Assembly: GCF_964204645.1 (NCBI RefSeq)
Contig: NC_134025.1
Span: forward strand, 23,590,001 to 23,654,000
Origin: Tubulanus polymorphus
Taxonomy: Eukaryota > Nemertea > Palaeonemertea > Tubulaniformes > Tubulanidae
DNA length: 64,000 nucleotides
Reading direction: 5' to 3'
In this document: one piece after another, positions 49,986 to 60,500 of the stretch
Layout: every line of letters begins with the position of its first letter
Position numbering within the stretch: the first letter of the stretch is position 1
Notes under the pieces: generated by a model
Database searches by the model: none
What the model was told of the DNA's origin: nothing
The model's input: the letters and a program-made list of their open reading frames with translations, nothing else
Position numbers and translations under genes: made by a program

Positions 49986-51527
49986 ATGGTAAGTACATGG
50001 ACTATAATTGGTTTCGATCGTGAATTTCTTAATCTTCTAGAAATACTTGACACAATTCCAAAATTTAGGATAATGCTTTTGAATATTGTTTTCAACGTTA
50101 TCAAAATATCTAGGTTTAACTAGACGAATAATAATGTCCATAATCAATCATATCATGTTTGATAATTGATTTAATTTCATATTTATTTCAGATCCTGTCT
50201 GCTCGCAAACCTTCCGTCAACTTTCATTGCGTAGAGGATCTGGCGCGTTCAGCTGTCCAAATAGATTATGACGGTAAATATGATCTCTAAGTAAAACGTT
50301 TGAAAAAATTTGAAGTAAATACAATCCTTAGTAGACAAATACAATCCATTCGTACGCGTTAAAAATCCTCATATTCTACTTGTATTTGCTTTAAACGATT
50401 GAATGATCGGTAACGAAAATTCGCGAGGACCAATCCTAATACATAGTTTCCTACCATTTAGATAATAATCTTTTCTTTATTTTTTCAGAATATCCAATTC
50501 CATCGTCGTCACCGGTCAATAGCGTATGTTCTCAACAGTCTATAGACGAAACGCTGTCGTCCAGTCGAAGTTCAACGCCGCCTTCCGAAAATTCGTACGG
50601 AGAAAGCGCCGATGAAAAAACGCCAGCATCCAAACAGAAACAGCAGAAAAAATCCCGTTCACTATTCAAAAGCCAGCAAACAACCGTACTAGAAAGTTTC
50701 TTTCTTCAGAATCGCTATCCCGATATCAGCGACATTGAAAATCTAGCCAAAAAACTTAATGCATCAGAAAGTAAAATCAAGGTACGGTATTCCAAAAAAT
50801 ACATACGATCTTATTATATTAGGGGGTATCTTACGTTACCCCCTAAAACTATGATTTAATTTTTCTCCTGCATCATTTGCCCAAAACTGTATAATGATAT
50901 ATAAAAAGATATTGGTATATAAAGATCAATGAACTTTAGATTTGATTGGAAAATAGGTAATCATCTTGACGACACACTAAATTCCCGTTGAAACCATATT
51001 TCAACAAAATCCCGCTATGCATTAAGAAACGTTTCCCTTGAGCTATAGGCTAGTTAACTCTAGCTCCAGGAAACCTCCACGACCTTTATTGTATTGTGGT
51101 GTTTGACTGTTTTGATATAGAATATTTTCACAACAATTGGAAAAAAATTACGGAATACAAAACTGTTGCATATTTTGCTTTTCATCTAACGATATCAATT
51201 GTATATTTACAGGTTTGGTTCCAAAACAAACGCGCTCGTAACAAGCGACGTTTGGCACAGCAACATCAAGACGGGACGACATCACCGCCGTTATCTCCTC
51301 CGATTAGTGATTCCTCCGCGAAATACCAAAAAACCATCGCATGTTCGTCGCTTATGAAGAATATCAATCCAGTGTATCAACAACAACCTCAAAAGCAGCC
51401 GAATTTTTACCACCATTCACAACAGAGCCACCACGCTCAGCGACTTTGTCATAATCAGACCTACGGATTTCAGTATCAAATTCCGAACTCTCAATTTTTG
51501 TATGGATACAACTTTTATGGACTATAA
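49986..51527 (+). CDS. Divergent homeobox transcription factor
   Basis: Four coding exons: 49986-49988 (only the ATG, then GTAAGT), 50192-50273, 50489-50781 and 51213-51527 (TAA). The product is about 230 residues. The homeodomain lies mid-protein. It begins near KKSRSLFKSQQTTVLESFF, continues NRYPDISDIENLAKKLNASE and ends KIKVWFQNKRARNKRR. The invariant W48, F49 and N51 are present, with Q50. The intron between KIK and VWF, at about homeodomain 46/47, is a position common in PRD-class genes. The N-terminus is Ser/Thr-rich and the C-terminus is Gln/His/Tyr-rich, a possible activation region. No homeobox family could be assigned; helix 1 and 2 residues are unusual, so it may be a fast-evolving lineage-specific member. 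AATAAA at 51653-51658 fits the 3' end. Confidence 0.9.
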
Positions 51528-53336
51528 CTGCAAAGGTTACGAATAATCCCCGGATAAATCAGACGTGCTCCTGTGGAATAAAGTGTGCTATTGGTGCTAT
51601 TAATAACGTTCTTTTCGCTTATCGCGAATGAAAACTGTAAATAGAATATGATAATAAAAACACATTTGAAAATAATACATACTTCGTATATTTTTGTTCG
51701 GTTTTACAACGGTACGGTAGCCTTAAGTTGTATGCATAGCAGGTTTTATGGTTAACTTATGGGTCATTTTTCTACTAATTTTCGACTCTAAACTCGGGGT
51801 AGTCATTTGACAAATGAATACTCCAAGCTCAATTCGCATCAAATCTCTAAATCGAAATGTATGTAGCTTACTTGCACTGCAAAATTCATTTTCATTTCGA
51901 AAAAGGTCCGTCGTTCCCCTATAACTCACATCCGCTAGTAAAAAGTATCGCTGCTAAAAAGCATCACTGAATCTCCTCCATTGTGGACAGAAATGGCAGA
52001 CAATTTTAGCCATCAAAAGGTGGATGTGAGTGATACGATATAAGCCGCGATCACACGGAGACGATTTGGCCCGGGTCAAATTAGCACGGATCAGGATTGG
52101 GCCAAATTTTGTCCGTGCCTAATTAGAGAGTTTTTCACACGCAAACCATTCACTCGATACTAAATGCTCAAAGCGGAGTGGATCTTTTCCGGTGCTAGTT
52201 GCAATTAAAACGCAATCATTTGTCTGGTGCTAAAATTTGGCTCGGTGTGATCGCGGTTCATTTTAGCCCGGAACCACGGGTGCCAAATGAGCCCGAGCCA
52301 AAAATGCTCGTGTGATCGCGACCATAGTGAAACCCAATGTGATATGGTTAACCATCCTGACGTGATCCGTTTGTTTCTCGACATGACCCGAAGTTGCTTA
52401 AAAACAACTCATTTCTACAACACAGTGCAGCCTGGTTCCGAGGTCTGATACGAGGACAAATGGCAAGATTCCATACGGTGATATAGTCTGACGATACCAT
52501 TCAATCCTCATTAAATCCTCATGATCTTCAATCATTCAATATCATAAGCCAACGAAAACAATGTTTTCAATTTTCCAGTTACATGCGGCATCATAAAGTT
52601 AATGTATGAAATAAAATAATATAAAATGATATGATTTTCATTGATTCTCTATCTCGCGAATATCGACAGAAATTCGGTAGACCAACTGAAGTTGCGGATT
52701 TGAATCAGATTTACTGTAAACCATGTTCCCATCCAGGTTTGAAAATAATTGAGAACATTGAGATGAATCATATTTAAATTCTGTAAATTCGACCGATCAC
52801 ACAACTGTATATCTGTTCTTCGATCAAAATCAAACCCCCCGTTTCGCTCGTGGGAGGTGTGGTGGGTTTGTAAGGGACACTAAATCAAATTTGTTCAAAA
52901 CAAATTCACCAATCAAACAAACAAGAGGAACAACCATCCCATCGAAACGAAACGTCCAAGATCTGACATAGCGTTGATCTAAAATGTCCAAATGTGGTTT
53001 CAATCGCGTAAACACCATCTGAATATACAAGTGACGTGGTTTGAAAAATGTTTGGAATCTTAACCCTAAAAAGAAATTTAACATGTCAACATCTGTTCTA
53101 TTGTTTGCTCAATGCGCGAATATGGTTCTGATTTCTAATCATATTGAATTGTGGCTCGGAGTCTGTCATAGCATTTTGGTCATCAGTGTCGCGAGGATCC
53201 GAAGTCACAAGCATTTCACTGCAAAGAAGGTAATAAAATATTCATTTTCTCTAATTCTTGCGTTAAAGTGACAAAGTATGTTCGATTAAAGAACTGGAAA
53301 AGAGGAATTAGCCAATTTCTTTTACACATTAGGATT
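51528..53336. other. Intergenic between homeobox and C-type lectin genes
   Basis: This holds the homeobox 3' UTR and AATAAA signal, then a MITE (52043-52324). No gene was seen in the rest; the open frames at 52830-53271 have no coding character. Confidence 0.5.
52043..52324. mobile_element. MITE with nested CGCGATCACAC inverted repeats
   Basis: The left end AGCCGCGATCACACGGAG and the right end (reverse complement) TGGTCGCGATCACACGAG form terminal inverted repeats flanked by TA. A further inverted copy, GTGTGATCGCGG, lies inside at 52245-52256. Versions of GGCYCGGGC/TTTGGC follow each copy, so it may be two elements nested or an internally duplicated one. There is no coding capacity. Confidence 0.6.
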
Positions 53337-55622
53337 ATGAAGTGCTTCATCATCGTTATTGCGCTCATTGCGTCAGTGTACAATGTCGGTAAGAATACTT
53401 TTTGTAACTTCTACAGTAGACCCCGCTCAAGTCTGACCTCTTGGGACCGTAAAAATGTGTCCTAATTGAGATCGATATCCGAGTTGGGGTGTTATGTATT
53501 TCTTAAATAGTGTCACAAAAATATTTCAACAAACATCCAAGTTAAACGATTATCCGAGTTGATCAGATCCGACTCGAACGGAGTCTTCTGTATCTATTTC
53601 TGTATATTTCCCATACCTTTGTTATGAATCGGAATTTTGACTATTGAACTATACTTAAAACCCCTCTTCATTACATTTCACCGTCTAGAATATACTCAAC
53701 TTCACATCTATTTTCTCTTTATATTCGTTCCTAAATGAAATTCGAATTAATATATATCGCAATGAAAATAATTTTAACAATTTGAAATACGAAAATGAGC
53801 AAACTTGTTCTTTGGAATAGACGGAGTTTGTGATTGCGGATGGAAGCAGATCGGTAACCGTTGTTTCATCGTTATAAACGAAGCGAAAAGTTGGAACGAA
53901 GCTCGACAAAGCTGCAAATCATTGGGCGCAACCTTGGGTATTATTTACCGAGCTGTAGAAAATCAACATATCGCAAGTACGTTCGTCGATGTCGACCGTT
54001 GAATTTCTGTGGTGTCGTCATGATTGATTTTCTTTTTTTGTTATATAAATATCATCTGCAATTTCCTCTCACGGGTGATAACTTTTCCAGGTGAAGCGAA
54101 AATTATCGGACAGAGTAGTTGGATCGGCTTAAACGATATTTCCGATGAAGGATGGTTTGCATGGAAGGTGAATAAGAATTATTTCATTTTGAGTTTAAAC
54201 CATCATTTTCTCATCAAAGCTGTACAACAATTAGTGAAATAAAACATTATGTTTTGTGCATGACGAATTAAACGTTTTGTCTTCGAATGATACTTCGTTC
54301 GAAGCTTTGTTATCGTAAATCGTTTTATATTTTTACATATTTCCGATTCTGTGCAGCTATGATTCGAGTTCAGAACTCAAAAATATTGTGTACTTAATGA
54401 TGGGCAGGAAATTATTCAAATTTTGCTCCATAGATCTGCATAGCTGATGATTCTTTTGTTTCAAATGTTTTTTTACCGTTTACGGTAGATATCAACTTTA
54501 TTTATAGAAATTAATTAGCTATAATTGGTTCTTTGTTTACAGGATCAATACACATATTACCACGCGGGTGAACCAAACAACAGTGGTAACGGTGAACACT
54601 GTAACGTTTTCAATTGGGGTAGCGGTACCGGAAAATGGAATGATATCCCGTGTCGTTTAATTCGTTATCCATATCTTTGTCAAAAATTTGGTATGTCGCA
54701 TCGGGTTTTTCGTATTATTTCAAGTAAACAATTATCGTATTGGCCCTATATACAGTAAATAAAATCAGTATATCATCTTGTTTATTTTTCTGAATGAAGG
54801 TCACCAAATCCTCTTGATTAACAAGTGATGCTCCTTTAATGATATTATTGGCACATTTATATTCTATGAAGCTTGATTGTCTTATTATCTGATACAATAT
54901 TTCTAGCAAGTGTATGCCCAACTGGATGGAAACAACATGGCGCCAAATGCTTCCAGATATTCCGCGATCAACAGTTTAGCCAAGATGCAGCTGCTCGATG
55001 CCAGGCGCGTGGTGGTGAATTAGGTAGAATCGAAGGACCGAAAGAACAAGCAGCCGTGAATAGTAAGAGAAAGCAGGGAGGATATCCTTGGTGAAAGAAA
55101 GAAACCATAAATCTTAGGAGTTTATAGTAACTTGCCATAGTTCAATGCTCGTATAGTATATACAGATACACAGAGAACCTTGTTTCACGTATGCAACTAC
55201 ATATTTCTCTGACTTGGGCTACGAGGACAAACGAATATATTTAGCGAATCGAAGCACATATCTTTCTTTTTTATCAGCAGGCCTCGTAAAGAAATCCTGC
55301 ATCCTGCAGTAATTTTCTTGTTCTTATTTTATAGGTCTCTTGTCTGGTGGAGAAACGCCAACAATTGGGTATATGGAGGATGGCACCAATGGAGCCAAAC
55401 GCCACTGGTATTGGAAGGTATGCATACGTCTGTACTTAAGCGACCGTCAATTGTGTGAGAAGTCAATATTGTTTCTTCTATTCACAGCCGAGGTACACCA
55501 ACTGGCAATCCGGTCACAGGAATGCGGCTACCAAAGATTGCGTTTCGCTCAATGTTTCGGGCAAATGGGACAATGCGTATTGCACTAGTAAACTTCCTTA
55601 CTCTTGTTCCAAAGAAGCTTAA
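53337..55622 (+). CDS. Secreted protein with two C-type lectin domains
   Basis: Seven exons: 53337-53388, 53821-53976, 54091-54167, 54543-54690, 54907-55062, 55335-55417 and 55488-55622 (TAA). They give 268 residues with consistent phases. Exon 1 is a signal peptide (MKCFIIVIALIASV). Each C-type lectin domain spans three exons with matching boundaries, so one arose by duplication. Domain 1 has CGWKQIGNRCF, WIGLNDISDEGWFAW, the mannose-type EPN triplet (GEPNNSGNGEHC) and KWNDIPC, a complete Ca2+/sugar site. Domain 2 has CPTGWKQHGAKCF and KWDNAYC, but NWQSGH stands where EPN/QPD should be and the WIGL core is altered, so Ca2+-dependent binding is doubtful. It is probably an extracellular pattern-recognition or mucus lectin. 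Intron 1 contains a MITE. Confidence 0.9.
53414..53590. mobile_element. Tc1/mariner-pogo type MITE, 177 bp, in lectin intron 1
   Basis: The ends CAGTAGACCCCGCTCAAGTC and CAGAAGACTCCGTTCGAGTC (right end, reverse complement) form terminal inverted repeats. TA flanks both sides (53412-53413, 53591-53592). It has the same end style as 5288-5460, but the body is different. Confidence 0.75.
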
Positions 55623-57549
55623 ATGTTTTGAATATGATGTTCGATTTCAGTTTCGACCTCAATTTGCGTAAATATCCCTGGAAAAACATGAACAACTAAA
55701 ATTACAGTGCACATGGTGTATTAATAAAGATGGACCATCCGCCGACTCGTCGTTTCATTCCCTTTTTCGTGTTGTAGCAGGTCTTTTTGTATAAAAGCCT
55801 CTCAGTATCTGGTTTTAAAGTCCATGGTATTACACAAGCTTAGTGTTCATTCCTCGCGTTAAGATGCTAATAATTGGGCTGTTCTAAGTGTAACTGCGTG
55901 TAATGAAAATTTACTAATATTGATAAATTAAAAGAATTATTAAGTTCCAATGTGTTGAAATCGCCAAACTAATAATATCAGTAATGATAATACACCAATA
56001 CGAGCAGGGTAGTTCACTTTTTGAAGTACATCTAATACGTAGATATCCAGAATTTAAACTACTACAAGAATATAATTTGAGTACTGCTGCAGGTTTATCA
56101 AACGAAGATAAATTCGTTGCATTGCACGAACGTTGAGTGTTTGGAACTAAAATAGAACTACTTCGGCTATATTCTATTGCGCTGAGAGTTGAATCTACAT
56201 GAAGATATTTTTTTATTACCATACATCTAGGGTAACCATATTTACCTGTAAGAAGAATACTTCTTCAGGTCTACATATTTTGCGTATAAAAATTAAGTCG
56301 ACATTGTGATTATTTGCCTCGCTATCTTGCTGAGGAATCATTCACGTACTTTAAAATGTTATTATATCTTTTTCTCTAAGATATCAAAGATTCATAATTC
56401 TATACGGTAAATTCGATATGCATTAAAAAGCTTGCTGAGTGCATAGGAATATGTTCATCGTTAAAACTACCACGAAATACTGAAAAAGAAATACGCTCTT
56501 GCGCACCGGTTGCAAAGGAATGTGTGCCGATCGAAAAAATCGCAAATTACAGTAGGTTGTATGTAATGGTGAGGCAATGGTTTATACACGGGAAAAGAAG
56601 TGTTTGAAAATCTTTGTATTTCCACAAATGCCGATTCGACAGTGAATTCTTAGGAAATCCTTAGGTTTGGAAAATCCTTTCAAAACATGCAGTGTTCCTG
56701 GATATCCTGGTGGTTATCTGAAAAAGGACTATCGAAAATGGATATTACGAACATAAAAAACAACATTTCACATAATATAAGTCATTATTTAACTCGCATC
56801 TTCAAGGAATTAGTTAACTTTATTTCACCAATGCATATGTGCCAACAAAATATCTTTAACAAATTAAGTTGTGATATCAAAACAAATACACGTATATACT
56901 CATCAATAGTATAATTACACATATTAATAGTGTTTATTCGAGGAAACCTTCGAGTTTTAGAATCAAACATTTGATTGGATCAAATTCCTCGGGTTGAATA
57001 GGTGACTCGTTACCATAGACGCTTATTGAGTTATCTTATAACGCTGAAAGATTAGTACCGATTCAGTATAACAGCAAAATTAATGAACATGAGAAGGTTG
57101 CCCACTTGCAAAACATTCCTGACCAGATGTTGAAAATGAATGATTATGAACATAATGGTTATCAAAACAAAAAGTTTTTTTTATAGTATATGCTGTATGT
57201 AAAACATAATTCTATAAATTGGCAGTTAGTGGGAATCCAAAAAGTTTTCTGGAAAAATGTATATCGTGAAATCAGAGCTAACAAACGGAAAACATTTAAG
57301 TTCTAACTAAGCAAAGTATATATTAAACTTTCGAATACGAAGTGATAGACTATTACTATTGTAACAAAATAGATAATTACTAGTATACGTAACAAAATCT
57401 TAATCTAGTTGTGAAAAAGGTAATTTTCGAAAAATCTATCACAGCCTTTTTCGGGCGCTTTGTTAAACCGAAAACAATACACATGTTAAAGTTCTTCGTT
57501 TGACTGCTTTTACACAAATTGTAGTTGTTTCTTATTGATGGACCATCAT
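55623..57549. other. Intergenic between C-type lectin and repeat-protein genes
   Basis: About 1.9 kb, AT-rich. An AATAAA near 55721 fits the lectin 3' end. I see nothing else that can be supported. Confidence 0.5.
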
Positions 57550-60500
57550 TTAGTTCGCTGCTGCCAATTTTCGATCGGTCATTGTATGATAAGCAATGAT
57601 GCCGGCAATTCCTGTTAAACCACAGTTGATTAAAGTATCACCAAACCTGAAATATAAACCTGTTCACATTGATTTTTGGAAAAAGCTTAACATATCTATG
57701 TAAGTAGGGAATAACAATCGAAAAAGCAGATGTAATACGTATTTTGATATATATATATAAGATTAATTGAACCCGCATTGAGAGAATTTTTACTTACCCA
57801 AATGCTTTCTTCTTTTGGAACTTATCGACATCATTGTTTGTAGAGGCAGGTTTGATATTTGTGTATCTCTGAAATGCAAAAGACATTCCATTCACCATTT
57901 CATTTGGAGAGATTGTGAGATGATATACATGTATGCAATGTGAAATTAGCTTATTAATTTACTTACACGATCGTTCTCCTTTCCAAATACCACACGGGTA
58001 TCTCTTAGGTCACTAAGTTTGTTGAGACGAATATCTCGTCTATCAGCACGGGTATCCCTCATATCAGCACGGGTATCTCTCATGTCTCGTCTATCAGCAC
58101 GGGTATCCCTCATATCAGCTCTGGTATCTCGCATATCTCGTCTATCAGCACGGGTATCCCTCATATCAGCACGGGTATCTCTCATATCAGCACGGGTATC
58201 TCTCATGTCTCGTCTATCGGCACGAGTATCTCTCATATCAGCACGGGTATCCCTCATATCAGCTTTGGTATCTCGCATGTCTCGTCTATCAGCACGGGTA
58301 TCTCTCATATCAGCACGGGTGTCTCTCATGTCTCGTCTATCAGCACGGGTATCTCTCATATCAGCACGGGTGTCTCTCATGTCTCGTCTATCAGCACGGG
58401 TATCTCTCATATCAGCACGGGTGTCTCTCATGTCTCGTCTATCAGCACGGGTATCTCTCATATCAGCACGGGTGTCTCTCATGTCGCGTCTATCAGCACG
58501 AGTATCTCTCATATCAGCACGGGTGTCTCTCATGTCTCGTCTATCAGTACGGGTATCTCTCATATCAGCACGGGTATCTCTCATGTCTCGTCGATCAAGT
58601 GACTGTGTGCTGGCTCGGGTATCTCTTACATCACGTCTATCAGCACGGGTATCCCTCATATCAGCTCTGGTATCTCTCACGTCCCGTCTATCAGCACGGG
58701 TGTCCCTCATATCAGCTCTGGTATCTCTCATATCTCGTCTATCAGCACGGGTATCTCTCATATCAGCTCTGGTATCTCGCATGTCTCGTCTATCAGCACG
58801 GGTATCTCTCATATCAGCACGGGTATCTCTCATATCAGCTCTGGTATCTCTCATATCTCGTCTATCAGCACGGGTATCCCTCATATCAGTACGGGTGTCC
58901 CTCATATCGGCACGGGTATCTCTCATGTCTCGTCTATCCGCACGGGTATCTCTCATATCAGCACGAGTATCCCTCATGTCTCGTCTATCAGCACGGGTGT
59001 CCCTCATATCAGCACGAGTATCCCTCATGTCTCGTCTATCAGCACGGGTGTCCCTAATATCAGCACGGGTATCCCTCATATCGGCACGGGTATCTCTCAT
59101 ATCAGCACGGGTGTCCCGCATATCGGCACGGGTATCTCTCATGTCTCGTCTATCAGCACGGGTGTCCCTCATGTCAGCACGGGTATCTCTCATATCAGCT
59201 CTGGTATCTCTCATGTCGCGTCTATCAGCACGGGTATCTCTCATATCTCGTCGATCAAGTGACTGTGTGCTTGCTCGGGTATCTCTCATGTCTCGTCTAT
59301 CAGCACGGGTATCTCTCATATCAGCACGGGTATCTCTCATGTCTCGTCGATCAAGTGACTGTGTGCTGGCTCGGGTATCTCTTACATCCCGTCTATCAGC
59401 ACGGGTGTCCCTCATGTCAGCACGAGTATCCCTCATATCAGCTCTGGTATCTCTCATATCTCGTCTATCAGCGCGGGTATCTCTCATATCAGCACGGGTA
59501 TCTCTCATGTCTCGTCGATCAAGTGACTGTGTGCTGGCTCGGGTATCTCTTACATCACGTCTATCAGCACGGGTATCCCTCATATCGGCACGAATATCCC
59601 TCATATCAGCTCTGGTATCTCTCATGTCTCGTCTATCAGCACGGGTGTCCCTCATATCAGCACGGGTATCTCTCAGATCGGCACGAGAATCTCTCATGTC
59701 TCGTCTGTCAGCACGGGTATCTCTCATATCGGCACGAGTATCTCTCAGATCGGCACGAGAATCTCTCATGTCTCGTCTATCAGCACGGGTGTCTCTCATA
59801 TCGGCACGGGTATCTCTAACATCACGTCTATCGGCACGATTGTCCCTTATCTCGGCACGAGTATCTCTCATATCGGCACGGGTATCTCTTATATCTCGTC
59901 GATCAGCACGGGTGTCCCTCATGTCAGCACGAGTATCCCTCATATCAGCTCTGGTATCTCTCATATCTCGTCTATCAGCGCGGGTATCTCTCATATCAGC
60001 ACGGGTATCTCTCATGTCTCGTCGATCAAGTGACTGTGTGCTGGCTCGGGTATCTCTTACATCACGTCTATCAGCACGGGTATCCCTCATATCGGCACGA
60101 ATATCCCTCATATCAGCTCTGGTATCTCTCATGTCTCGTCTATCAGCACGGGTGTCCCTCATATCAGCACGGGTATCTCTCAGATCGGCACGAGAATCTC
60201 TCATGTCTCGTCTGTCAGCACGGGTATCTCTCATATCGGCACGAGTATCTCTCAGATCGGCACGAGAATCTCTCATGTCTCGTCTATCAGCACGGGTGTC
60301 TCTCATATCGGCACGGGTATCTCTAACATCACGTCTATCGGCACGATTGTCCCTTATCTCGGCACGAGTATCTCTCATATCGGCACGGGTATCTCTTATA
60401 TCTCGTCGATCAAGTGACTGTGTACTTGCTCGGGTATCTCTGACATCACGTCTATCAGCACGGGTGTCCCTCATGTCAGCACGAGTATCCCTCATATCAG

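Noticed and set aside
51096-51212. Upstream part of the ORF containing VWFQNKRAR
   Set aside because: This part is intron. The acceptor at 51211-51212 and the homeodomain junction KIK/VWF define the real exon start at 51213.
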